Of a stretch of DNA of 64,000 nt, positions 24,601 through 36,400 are shown piece by piece. A program made the position numbers and the translations under genes. This DNA comes from Brachionus koreanus (taxonomy: Eukaryota > Rotifera > Eurotatoria > Ploima > Brachionidae). Position 1 is the first letter of the stretch; each line of letters opens with the position of its first letter. The notes under the pieces are model-generated. The model ran no database searches. It saw nothing but the letters and a program-made list of their open reading frames with translations, and was not told the DNA's origin. Location of the stretch: the NCBI GenBank assembly GCA_016987375.1, contig PJRA01000323.1, positions 1,122,966-1,186,965 on the forward strand. The letters run 5' to 3'.

Positions 24601-26337
24601 TTTGCAAACGTAGTTTATAATCTTAGTCAATTCAATATTTTTTTTCAATTTCAAGGTTAATCAATCAATCAATCGGCTGTCTTTAATGACTGATTAACAC
24701 ATCATTTATTAAATTTAATAAAGAATAATTGCTAAAAATTAAAAAATAGTAGAAAATATATATATATATTTTAAAAAGTTAAATATTTAAACATTTAATT
24801 TAAATTTTTTTCAAAAAATCTGCAAAGATCAAATTTCACTTCCGTAATCAACCTTGTTGCTTTTAGTTTAACTCTCTCAAAATCATTTATGTTTTCTTCT
24901 AAATAAGGACACCAAGCACTGACAGCATATTTAGGTGCGGTCTAACCATTGAACAATAAACAAGCATGCTTATACGGCCCGACATTCTATTTGCTTTAGC
25001 TGTAGCATTTATGACTTGGATAGTCCATTTTAAATCACTTAGTATGTAAAAACCCAAATCCCTTTCAACGTATTCGTGACTTCCTCAAGATTTTCGAACC
25101 AATCTAATAATCAAGCTCTGGGTTTTTGTTGCTAATATGAACAAATTTGCATTGATCTACAGAGTCGACCAGTCTTTTGAACATTTGCACACTTTATATG
25201 TATCTTATTGTAGGTTATAGATCGAGTTCAAATTATCAATTTTTGTTAAGATCTTCGTGTCATCAGCATAGGCTTTGAACACAGTGGTTTTGAACAATAT
25301 TCAACATAGCGTTTATATAAATATTAAAGAAGAGAGGGCACTGAACCTTGTTGAACTCCACTTTTAACTTAAGCTGATATTCCTTAATACTACTCTTTGT
25401 GAACGTTCTAAAAGAAACGTTTTTATCCAATTTAATAGGCTTTCACCAAATCCAAAAAATATGAGTAAATATAGAAGCTTTTGCTAAATTTGTGTTTAAA
25501 TGATGTCAACTGGTATACCATTAGAAATCGCTTCAGAAATAAAGTCGATGCTGTGATGTGGATATTGCAAAATTAAGCAAATGCTCTAAAATTGGTTAAT
25601 TAATTAGAATCCAAGACTTTGCATACAATACAAGTTAACCATACTGGGCGATAATTGAGGAGAGAGTATAGAGCCCCCTTTAAATAACGGTGCTACATTT
25701 GTTTGCTTCCAAACTTCTGGTAGCTCTCCTAAAATTAGAAATAAATTGCAAGAGGAAGAGCAAACAATTTAGCAAAACTACTGAAAATTAAATAACATGT
25801 GAAGTGTGTTATATTAAAATTATCTCAAGTTAAAATACGTCTTTGGACCATGTTACTTTGAGCGCATGCTCAAATAGAGTAAGGTCGTGATTTTTTTTCT
25901 AATTTTTACTAGAAACAATAGCATATAAATATTTATTTATTATTATTATTATTTATTTGTTTTAAGCCTCATAGACAAATTATTTAAATTAAAAAAAGAG
26001 AAAAAAAAAATATTTATTTAATTTTTCAAGGTTCGACCGTCAAAAAGAAACATTTACACGTTTATTCAAATATTTTTTGTTATTGTTTTGTTATCAATAA
26101 AATCAATGGATTTGATTTCGTCCGCTTTTCCAATTGTTTTTGTAATCCTAGTACCAATCCGCCTTTTTCTTCTTCCGAAACTTTTCACAAACAAGGAACT
26201 AGAACAGGTAACATGAATATTTTAAAAAAAGCATTTATCTATTTTTTTTCAAATGTTAGCTGGATAACCATAACGAAATGATGGGCGATTTCGAGTCAAC
26301 ATTGGATTTTTACGAGTTAACCCATTTGCCAATATAG
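15686..26337 (+). CDS. SLC4 anion exchanger, copy A (Cl-/HCO3- exchanger)
   Basis: Exons: 15682/15686-15952, 16001-16855, 19968-20760, 22894-23042, 23113-24079, 24139-24308, 26031-26207, 26260-26337; all junctions are GT-AG and phases agree. From the ATG at 15686 the protein is 1151 residues; joining the 5.8-7.1 kb exons gives 1334. Residues 98-132 carry the band-3 cytoplasmic signature (HEIYVELEEL, SRWIKYEQ). DPFRRTGLPFG at 581 leads into the first membrane segment. FSGQPLMILGPTGP, TRFTEEIFAFLI, FFEVELTG and APVRTLAH follow. Glu921 and Arg970 match the transport-site Glu681 and Arg730 of human AE1. Na+-coupled members lack that arginine, which favours anion exchange at the plasma membrane. 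The third extracellular loop has NxS/T sites (NSS, NMT). Basic RRxS-type motifs cluster in the cytoplasmic part. The first exon's upstream link is uncertain. Confidence 0.88.
17966..18404 (-). pseudogene. MULE transposase C-terminal (SWIM finger) remnant
   Basis: Minus-strand frame with RTCQYWRKHYICKHVIGIS, a SWIM-type zinc finger (CxC...CxH) in which the first Cys is lost, followed by a basic tail (KKGRRKK). The frame then shifts within a T run (18140-18150) and continues as ASSALNRNSTGSL. SWIM fingers with basic tails sit at the C-terminus of MULE transposases. It lies in the intron 16856-19967 of copy A. Confidence 0.65.
18480..19713 (-). mobile_element. CR1-like LINE remnant interrupted by an assembly gap
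   Basis: From 19713 downward the frame reads SSVIPACWKRANVTPVYKKK, then NPENYRPISLLSIL, the N-terminal reverse-transcriptase block of CR1/L2-like LINEs. It is then lost in the run of Ns. Beyond the gap it continues as ERDLGVMVNNKLKWNDQID, LEQVQRRATKLVPQIRSLNY and LGLETLEDRREHGDLIQFYK, the typical C-terminal part. Stops and shifts show it is dead. It sits in an intron of copy A. Confidence 0.85.
18988..19577. other. Assembly gap (590 Ns)
   Basis: Run of unknown bases inside the LINE remnant. The missing part should be the middle of the reverse transcriptase. Open frames that appear to cross it are meaningless. Confidence 0.99.
21120..21770 (-). mobile_element. LINE reverse-transcriptase remnant
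   Basis: On the minus strand: ENNKQQDFLPGKRTLDAAIK, then in another frame LFFDFTKAFDLVDHKN (motif A, catalytic Asp present), and further on EKYADGILGYLVG, where the YADD box has become YADG. Several frame changes and stops. It lies in the intron 20761-22893 of copy A. Confidence 0.8.
24840..25740 (-). mobile_element. LINE reverse-transcriptase remnant
   Basis: Minus-strand frames read GELPEVWKQTNVAPLFKGGS near 25.7 kb, AYADDTKILTKI near 25.27 kb (intact YADD box) and APKYAVSAWCPYLEENINDF plus ERVKLKATRLI near 24.9 kb. These blocks are in LINE order, but the frames are broken. It lies in the intron 24309-26030 of copy A. Confidence 0.8.
25826..25892. repeat. Fragment of the 53.3-kb MITE family
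   Basis: AAGTTAAAATACGTCTTTGG, then ACCATG, TTACTTTGAGCGCATGCTC and AATAG match the left half of the MITE at 53285-53634, with one terminal arm missing. Confidence 0.6.
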
Positions 26338-26396
26338 AATCATTTTTAGATTAGAATTTTTGACAATTATTTTTTTAGAAGAGTTATTGACTATGC

Positions 26397-26402
26397 AATA
26401 AA
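26397..26402 (+). promoter_or_regulatory. Poly(A) signal of SLC4 copy A
   Basis: Canonical AATAAA 60 nt after the TAG stop (26335-26337) of copy A. It supports an independent 3' end for copy A ahead of copy B. Confidence 0.6.
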
Positions 26403-27339
26403 AATATTATTCAAATATACATTTTAGTTTATTTTTTGTTACAAATATTAAAATTAGTAAACAAAAAAATTATTTTTTTTTTTTGGATCCCAAAAAATTT
26501 TAAAATTTAACTCTAATTTGTGAAATGTCAAATTTAATTAAATATCACAAAAAAAATCAAAGGATAGTTGGCAAATTAGGCCGAAAAAAGGTATTACAGA
26601 AAGTCTAATTTTTTTTTTCATTTTCTTTTAGAACTCGATGTTCTGATTTAGAAAATATATACTTTTATGGTTTAATAATGATTCTTCTTTATTTTATAAG
26701 ATATCAAAGTTTGAACCAATTTTTACCAATCATTTGACTATTTTAGCTGTAGTATCATAATATATTTTTGTTTAATAAAAAAAAAAAATTTGACGAAGTT
26801 AAAATTTGACGAGGAATACGAAAATGTTATTAGTTTTTTAATTTGATTATCATTAGACCAAAAAAACCCGAAAAGCTCTAAAAAAAAAAGATTCTGATTC
26901 TGTCAGATCCTAGGGTGGATAATAGCCCTAAGACAAAATTTTCCAAAATTACCTCATTCTGTCAATTTTTTTTATGCTAAATAACATATTAAAAAAGCTT
27001 AGACTGCTCAGCTCGCTTTCGTTACTTTTGTTTTTAAAAAAAAAAAACTTAAAAATAATGACATTCCATACATTGTAATGAAACACTTAAAATAAATAAA
27101 TAGTTAGAGTTATTACTTTAAAATCCAAACTTTTAATGCTTTCTTTTAAATAAAATTTTTATGATAAATTTTTTTCGAAGGATAATATTATCATTTATTT
27201 TCTGATAGATAAGTAAATTTGCTACAAAATGGTATCATTTACTTAGATGGTCAAAAAAATTATAATCAAGAAAAGATTAAATAATTGTTATATAAATTTT
27301 TTTTTTAATTTTTGCAAAAATTTTTCATTATTCTTCATC

Positions 27340-28440
27340 CAAACCATTGTCAACTGCTGAAGGATCTTCTTTTCTAAAACATCTTTATCACAATCCATGA
27401 CATAGTCAAAAAATAACCTACTTCTTTTTTCAAGTTACGAATAAACGAATTTTATTAAAATTTTCTTCAAAAAATTCAAATTTATAATTGCCATTCCCAT
27501 CAATGTGCTCAAGTGAATATGATATGCTCTGCTTGAGTTGACTTGCGCCATAAGTTAAAGATGTGATATATTTTTCGTTTAATTTTGGAAAATCCAATTC
27601 ACTCAAATCAACAATTCTTTTATTCGAAAATCTTTTTGGATATTTTTTAATTTCGTAAATCAGCGGATTTTCTTGGTTTGATTTTTCTACCATTTCACAA
27701 TACAATTCAATTTTGTCATTATCGTTTGTAGAGACAAGCTGGGGACTATAATTGTTAATAAGAGCACAAATAAATCTTTTAAAATCTTTTTCCAAATATT
27801 TGATGTTTGTATTTGACACAACGTTGCTAAAGAATTTCCAACGTTCTATTCTCCCATTTGCACTTTCAATCACCAAACGAATTTTGGTAATTACTGGCGA
27901 ATAATTGGCATCGATTGCTCAATGTTGCTTTTTTCCTTGTAAATAAATAGGTATTTTTGGCTCAAAGTTTTTATTTTTCAAAAATGCTATCGTGCTCCTA
28001 AATCCTCGATCAACAACGAAAATATCAAATTCGTAGAACCAGCTGTTTACTACCTCTATTTTGACCATAATATTTTGCAAAATTTTGGAATCATTGTTTT
28101 TCCCGTTCGAAAAAAATTGACCAATGGCATCAATAATCGGTCCATCCGATGTAACAATAAGCATAAACTTCAACAAACAAAGCTTTTTGTGCTCTGAGAA
28201 GGAGGCTTTTTGAAAGCTATATGACGATGCTTTATTCTATATAGATAAAAGTAGCATCCCATATAGAAATAAATTCGTTGTTTTTGCATTTAATAAAACC
28301 TTTGACATAATCGTTGTGTGATTTTTAACAATATCGTTACGGTTTGTTGATCGAAAGCCTACATACAATGGATTAAATTCATTGCTGAGAATCTCTCTAA
28401 TTCTACGAATGCACTGTTTTATTGATTAAATGAAGCTATC
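27340..28440 (-). pseudogene. DDE transposase pseudogene (Harbinger/DDE_Tnp_4-like)
   Basis: Minus-strand blocks in order: WDATFIYIE (first catalytic Asp) with stops just after it, FQKASFSEHKK, MLIVTSDGPIIDAIGQFF, EFDIFVVDRGFRSTIAF (second Asp) and VIESANGRIERWKFF. From 28176 to 27430 one frame is interrupted by a single TGA (27916-27918); upstream the frame is worse. The pattern is of the DDE superfamily found in PIF/Harbinger-like elements. No terminal repeats seen. It is the only recognisable coding relic between the two SLC4 copies. Confidence 0.7.
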
Positions 28441-28449
28441 GGTGCCCGT

Positions 28450-31400
28450 TGATAATGAAAAAAATGACTGTGAAATAACTTTAAAATTACTTTTTTTTCT
28501 AATTTTGTATAATTCTAAAAAAATGTATACATTGATTAATTATCAAATATTAAATTATGGTTTAACGATTAAAAAATTTTAATGATTTAATTAGTTCATT
28601 TCTTTAATATTTACATGTCTTAGATGCTTACTTATTTGCATTCTCGGATTCTTCCTCTTTCTTCATATTTTTCCCCTTCTTCTCATCCTCTTCTTATGAA
28701 TACTTTTAGTCAATTATTCAATGCTGTCTTTCTGTCCACATTATCTATTTCAAAAATGTCTCACAACTATAATATACCGGTTTATTAATTATTTGTTTCT
28801 GGACATCATTTTCTCTAAACTTTTTTTTATAATTTTGTTCCATTCTAATTTTATTTCTTCCGACGTTCCAAGTATACTTTGGCTATTAGTAGCATTCTAG
28901 TCTTACTAATTTTCCTTTAATCAAAAATATTCTTCACCAAACCAAAATTTCGAACTCTCATTTCATCTATCTTTTTACTATACAATGACATGTTTTGAAT
29001 ACCGAGAAAAAAAGACAAATTTTTTTTTCTGATGAGGTAATATCCGATTCAAAACCACATTTTTTCATGCTATTATTAGCTGCAAAAACTGTTGCTTTTC
29101 TTTTTTCCAAATTAATTTTAATGCTTAGTCTTTAGTTTTTGTACAATTCTGAATAAAATAAGTTTAAACCAGATTTGAATCCACTTTTTTTATATAATTA
29201 CTAAAAAAATCAAATTTTATTTTTAAAATAAAAACAAATTTAAAGCCGTTCTTCAATTTACCAAAATTTTTTATCTTTGATTTTTGATTTCTATTTTCTT
29301 TATTAATCTATTAAACTGAAAGAGCTTTAGTTGGGTATAGATAAAAAAATAAATGATAGCAATATTATTTAAATTAATTTTTGATAAATACTGATTTAAA
29401 AAAAATAGACGCTTTCTAAAAAAATAGAATAAACTTAATGATTCTTTGTCAAAAATATGAATAGATTTAAAATATTTATTCAAAGCATGAAAAGGTTTTG
29501 ATTAATGTTGGAAGTTGACTCGAAATTTTTATTTTAGTGGAATTTCTTTAAGTTATAATTCATAAAAGCTAACAAATTCAGGCTGAAGAGACATTTTTCA
29601 AACGTCTAACATTTTACAGAACTTCATCATTACCATCACAAGATTCTACATTAGAAACGTTACCATCAGTTTTACTTATAGAAGAATGATCAAATTTTGA
29701 GTTTTTTGATTACCTTCATCTAAAAAAACGAAATTTCTTTGCTTTTAGAAGAAAAAAATTAGCTTGAATAGAAGTTTCACTTGTCATTTTACTAGAAATC
29801 TAGTAATATATTTTACTTATTTGCATTTAGTAGTTTTAAATACAATAAAAAAAGGACTCTTTTTAAAAGTAAGCTTTAAAGCCGAATGAAAAGAGAGATC
29901 TCGATTTATGATATCATTATTTAACGATTTTAGATCAATTTTTTAAAAATATGTCTAATGTAATTTTACCATTTAGTAGTATTAAAAAAATCATTTTTTT
30001 TTTATTTTAATTTTTTTTTTTATTTTATTGATAATCATTGAAAAAAAATTTTTTTAAATAAAATCTCTTTTCTTTTTATTTTGAATTTTTTCAATTATTA
30101 AATATTTCGATCTATTAGTTAGAAAAAAATAATAACTCCATGAATATATTTTCCTTTCCTGTTCATCTAATATATTTTTAAAATTTTAAATTTATAAACC
30201 GCTAATAAAGAGAAGTATAAAAAGTAAATTTTTTTTGTGAAAATACCAGTGTTGGTTTGGATGGCTTAAGCATTCGTTTCAACCATCTGATCATGAATTT
30301 TTAAGTTTATTTTTTTTAATTTATTTTCATTTTAATTAATATGGTGTCAATTTAAAAGAAGTGTTTTGTTTATTTTTGTGTGGTATTCAAACTTAACTTA
30401 ATGTTTTCAAAAATATACTTCATTTCATTTACCTGAATTAAATTGTGGGAGTAAAAATTAATCTCAAAAACTAACTCAAGTTTTTTATTAATATTCAACA
30501 ACTGTTTAAAGATTAATAAGATTGCTATTTGATTATTGCTTTATTATAATGTGCGTCAGAACATCAAAAATAAAAGCCTTCTTCCAAAATTACAAAACAA
30601 GTTGTTAAAAATTATTAAATATTTACCAATTAAAACATCAATAAAATCTATTCACTTAGTCCTTTAGCTGAAAACAATCGAAGACTGATCAAATAGCTTG
30701 TTTATATTCGTTTCTCTCCTTTTTATATGTATTAAATAACAGTAATTAGCAAGGGGACTGAAAATTCCCAAATTTATTTTTAAAAAAAAAATTCTTTTTT
30801 TATACAAAATTTTTGTAATAAATTTTAAATTGCAGTTGGGTTAAAACGAAACGGTTAGTCATTCGGACAAACTTGGGGAGATTATATTTTTAATAAATTA
30901 TAAAACTGTTTAAAGATTGATTAATTGAATTTTTACATAATCATCCTTCTAATTTAATTCATAAGAAAATAACACATTTTTTGTCATTTACATTGGATAA
31001 ATAGCAAAGAGTTTGTTGAATAAATTTTCGCACTCAGACCAAAAGAACTATTTGCTTTGAACTTTAGGAAAAAAAATTATATAAATTTGAGGATAATTTA
31101 GGAAAAAAAAAGAATCATAATGTTTTTCAAAATGAAATAAATACTTTTCAAATTGATGAAATATTTTTTTTTCGTTGCTAGGCTTAGATCTGAAAATTAA
31201 GGTGAGGTCTAAGTGATGAAAATTATTAAATCTTGTTAAACAAAACTAGGGAATTATTACAGTAAAATCATACATAATTAAGACTTTTTCTCTAAAAAAA
31301 TTGCTATTTATCTACTGCTAAATTGTCTAAAAAAAAAAGATCTCCTGGAGAAGCTTTTTCAATATCTAGTAAAAATTTGTTGATATTTGCATTAAATGTT

Positions 31401-33424
31401 ATAAATTTTAATAAAGCATTAATGATTGATTCTCAACCAGTTTTATTTTAAGTTGTTACAATAGTAAGAAGTAAAGACAGTAGGATAATAGCGTTGACGC
31501 TATGTTTAAGAAAATGATTTTCCGTCAAAATTGACTATAAATATTTCAGAAATCCTAAAATAACAGTTGTCAATTTATTTTAAAAAAAAAAACTCAAAGG
31601 TATGATCGAATGAATCAAATAGATAAGCATCAAAATAACAAAAGGTAAGAATTTTTTAAAAGAAAGTTTAATTCTCAAATACCATCTAGATTAAGCACCT
31701 ATTTGAACTAAGCTTGGTGTGTAATAGAATATTTTCTCTTGTTTTAATTTAAAACATTGAAATTTAATTTAATTGATGAATATAAAATGCAGCTGACTTT
31801 TCGGTTTAAGCTGCTAAGTCTCAGTCTGTAAATGCAATATCTTCTCTAGGCCAAACTTTTTAAATAAATTTCACATTTTATTTTATTTTTATTTAATTAA
31901 AAAAATAAAAATTTTGTTAAGTTTTTAATTATAATCTAAAGAAAATTTTCTAAAGCGATATTAAGCTACTATAAAGAAAATGATATTTGCTTTAACTTTT
32001 AGAGACGATTCAGTTTATCTTAGAGAAAAACAAGTTCAATTGAAAAACAACTTTTTATTGTTGATGTTGTCTCAGTTAAAATAAATACGGGCTAAAAATA
32101 GATCAAAACTAATTGAATAGACTTCAGCGTCAACTTAGGCATTCAAAGTAATGTTTTTTAGTTTTGTTTATAGAAAACATATCAAAATTTTTACATTTAA
32201 ATATGGACCAAAAAATTTTTTAAATTAATCATAATTAAATGCACAATGTTCAAAGTTTTTCATTATTAGAAAATTAATTGGATTGAAAATAAATTTTCAG
32301 TGGAAAGTAATACAAGTATAAAGCTTAATTGATTAATTGAATGAAATTTCTCATGTATAGGTGTGTATAGACGTCAGAAAAAATCCTACAATTTTTAACG
32401 AATTTCTAAACAAAAATGCACATTTATTTACCAAATTGCCGTTAAACTTGTTTTTAATCATTGAATTTGAAAAATTATTTCTAGTAGTTCTTTTAATTCA
32501 ATTAAATCATGTGACTAAAACAATTATGTAAAACAATAAACAATACACTCTTTTTTAATATATAAATTTAGTTAGAAAGACAAAATTCTACTTTTATTTA
32601 ATTGACGTGTTTAGCTACCAATAAAAATATTAATCAACTAGCATAAAATTTAAGTATAAAAATGTCCGTTAAATTTCTATTTGAAAAAAAACCTTAAGCA
32701 TTTTAGCTTAATTTGACAATTTATTTTATGCGAGAGTTATTCACAATAACTATGAAAAAAAAAATTTGCATTTTAAGCTTTATTCTATTTAAAATTGGTA
32801 GATTTTTTTAAAATAAATAAATATTCAGCTAACTTTTATTCTGTCAAGACGTTGTGTTTGTCTTAAGCGTTTTTTAAACTCATGGGAAAGCGATCAAATG
32901 AGTGCCGTGAGACCAACATGCGTCATTAAAATTCTCAAGAAATTTACCTTTCCTACCTGTCTTAATTATTTATAAACGAAAAAAAAAACTAACTTTCATA
33001 ATGGTAAAAAAGCTCCAGTTTTAAATTATTCTAAAGTCATAAATTTAACATGCTCTAGTGAAAAAAAATCAATTCTAATCTATGAATTAGACAAAAGAGG
33101 ATAGATTACACCTAATTGTCAAATATTAAGTATGACGCGGCACACATTCTAGACACAATATTGGTAACATAAAGCCATTTCAAAGTTGATTAGTAATTCA
33201 ATTGAATCTTTTTTTTTTTCTAAAATTATATAGGTGAATTATGGACTTAAATTGTTTGCAAATTTTATCGCAATTACTTATGTTATGATTTATTAGGGCT
33301 TAAGGAAATTCTTATTTTCTTCTAATTCAAACTAATTCTTATCTTTTTTCTGTTTATTTCTTTTATTATTTTATTTTTTTATAACTTTCGAAAAAAATTT
33401 TATAGCTTTTTTTTTGCTTTTTAG
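28450..33424. other. Region between SLC4 copies, no convincing gene
   Basis: About 5 kb of A+T-rich sequence. Near 29580-29700 the composition is more balanced and short open stretches appear on both strands (minus: KTDGNVSNVESCDGNDEV), but they are stopped and match nothing I know. A tiny candidate start exon for copy B is at 32882-32906 (ATG, eight codons, donor CC|GTGAGA). It would need the second of two AG dinucleotides at 33423-33426 as acceptor, so it is weak. The promoter of copy B, if it has its own, should be here. Confidence 0.35.
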
Positions 33425-36400
33425 AGAGTCTTATTACAGTGTGTCAAGTGGTGAAGCACATATTTGGAATGAAATAGATCTAAAAAATTTTCTCATTCAA
33501 GCAAATACACAAATGATCGGTGAGTTTAAAATAAAGTGTTTGATATTTGGTGACATTTTTTCTAAACAGATAACCAAAACTTAGACTTGCCTGAGCTAAA
33601 TAATCTTCTGCCAAAATCTCAAAAAGAAGTAGGCTTTATTCAAGATTTGAAAAACCAATAATTGAAAAAATAATAAAAATAGACTCGTCCAGCTCATCCG
33701 GGTGTTTATGTGGAGCTAGAACAGCTCGAGTTTGACAAAAATGACTTGGTATACAAGTGGAAAATATCGTCAAGATGGATCAAGTATGAGCAAACTATAG
33801 ATCCTGAAACAGAAATATGGTCCAAGCCGTTCATTGGTGCCCTAGAATATCAAAACATAGCCTACTTAAAGTCCAATCTTCAATCAGGCACTGTTATCTT
33901 GAACTCTCAGAAAAACACTTTTGAAGACATTGTTGATGAAATATGCCAAGACTTTATAAATCGTGGTAGACTTAACCGCGATTATAAAGAAAAGCTAAAG
34001 TCTATTTTGCTTAGTCAACATCGAAACCATTTAACTCTTGCCGGTGTAATGGCTGGAAAAAAGGCTCCTATTTCGGAACTTTTTTCATCCAATTTAAAGC
34101 ACTCTAGACAGAGTCATACTTCAATGGTTGAACATTTTGGCAGTTCAATTTTTAAGAAGAATATGAGTAGACAACAAAGTCGAAATGACGATGCTGGTAT
34201 TGAAAGTGATGGAAACGTGGATGAGAAAAAACATTTTGTTAAGTTTTATGTGCCTTCTCATACTAGTCTAACTAGTGTAGATAATCATGGTGCTCATTCT
34301 CACCATCACAGTCACCACAATCACCAAAAACATTTGAGATCTACTTTAAATCTTTTCAAAAATCCACTCCATCATTCCAAATCGAAGCATTCAGATCTAG
34401 ACACCTCGATGGAAATTGAATCGTTTGCCATAATGATTGGCAATGTTGATTTTCTTGAAAAACCAGGTAGAATTAATCTAGCATTTTGTACATGAACAGA
34501 TAATAAAATTGTTTTTTTTTTGTTAGTTATGGCTTTTGTTAGACTAACCAAAGATCAATTTTTAGGTAATTATGCATTTGATTATTTCAATTTTCTCTAT
34601 AAAACTATGGCTTTGATATTTTTTATACTTGCTTATTCAAATATTTTATTTAGTCTAAACAATTTTTTTAACATAAAATCAAATCTAAATTAAATACACA
34701 GGTATAAGCTCAGACCATAAAGCTTAATATTTTTCTATATTTCATTTTTAAATTTTCATAGCATAATCATAAATTTTATTCTAAAAAAAATATTTAATAA
34801 AAAAATTGGCTATTACTTTAACAAAAATTTCTATTTACTTAAGTTGCTTTTCTAAAAAAAATGTGACTAGTCGTTTAAAAGAAAATTCATTATTCGTTTG
34901 CCATGTAAAACATTTATTTTCTTGTTTCCAATTGAAGAAAAAAATGACAAAAATTTCTTTTATTTTTAAATAGAAGAAACACTTTGATGACCCAGCTTTC
35001 TTTTATTTGATGAAATACGACAATTAGTTTGCGCAATAGTTTAGAAGCACTTGTTTTTATAAAATTAACTTTAATTTTTATTTAATGTTTTTCTGATTGT
35101 AGTTTTGTTTTTATTTTTTAACCTGAAGGAGCATTACCTCGATACAGATAAACAAATAAATAAAATAAATAATTTAAGACCTCTAAAACCGCGAAATAAT
35201 TAGAAACTTTGGTAAAAAAAATGGGTAAAGAAGCATTAAAAATTATTGTGTCAGATAATTGGTCTTCTAAAAGATAAATTAGTTGCATGTTGAGGTTTTA
35301 TCTCGGGTTTGTTACCTAATTCCTGTTTGTGGGATTAATAATTAAAAACTGAAAATTTTTAAATCCACGTATCTTTTGAGTAGATTTTTCAAATGAATAT
35401 ATCTTTTTTGGTTTATGTAGATTTTAAAATTTTCTTTAAAAAATGATATTACTTTATAAAATTATTAAAATTTTTTATACAATATTTTTGAATTAAAAAA
35501 ATTTGAAAAATTCTTGGTGTTTCTAGTGTTAAAGACTTGTGTGTTGTAGGGCCGAGTTGAGTTCGAATAAAAAATTCCAATTTTTTTTGCATCAAAACAC
35601 GTTTAGACTGTTTGAAAAGGTAGTTATAATTGAAACCACAAGATGGAGTATAAGAAACCTACTCCGAATCAACAATTTAGTCTTCGTAATGCCTTGGTGA
35701 CCTTTATAGGCTAAGCCAATAACCTTTTTTACCAAAGACTCCCGTAAAACCAGCACCTCACCACTCATTACTACACCTTGATCGGTCACGGTCAATTCAT
35801 GAAATATATTATCATAATTGATCGATAATCTATTTTTCATATTTGATTAAAATCATCGCATCCTTCTAACAAGCTCTTTTAACTTATCGTTCTTAGTGCA
35901 CTGGACAACTTGTTCAATTGTAACCGATTTAGGGATAGACTGTTAAAAAGCATAATTCACATAAAGTTCAGCATTTTTATCCTGTCTAATTGAATGTCCA
36001 TACTCAACTGGCTTTCTCCACAAGTAATCAGCTGGGTTATCTTTTCAGGGGTATGTTTAAACCTTAAAGTCATATTCGCTTAACCGTATGGCTCATCGTT
36101 CAATACGGAATGATGTCTTTTTCCCAGTACGGTTAAAAATAAACTCTAAAGCCTTGCTTGCCCGTCTTAATAATGAATAATCTTCCATATAGATATATAT
36201 GAAGTTTCTCACATCCCCAAACGCTTGCTAAACATTCTTTCTCAATCTGTACATAACACCTTTCATCATTTGTAAGAGATCTACTGGCATAACCAATAAT
36301 TTTTAATGTCTTCCGAAACTTTCGGATTTATTTATTAAAATTTTAATTTGGGTTTAAACCCCGGCAGTTTGGAATGAAACTTAATCCTTCCTTTCAGCCG

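Noticed and set aside
5817..26337. SLC4 copies as Na+-bicarbonate cotransporters
   Set aside because: The GPTGP segment hinted at this, but the Arg in PVRTLAH, the Glu in FFEVELTG, the PxKYCP block and the AE-like C-terminus fit anion exchangers better.
26885..26930. Reverse match to the SINE tail (TTATCCACC, CTAGGAT)
   Set aside because: Only about 20 interrupted matching bases, and the poly(A) is not where a SINE tail would require it.
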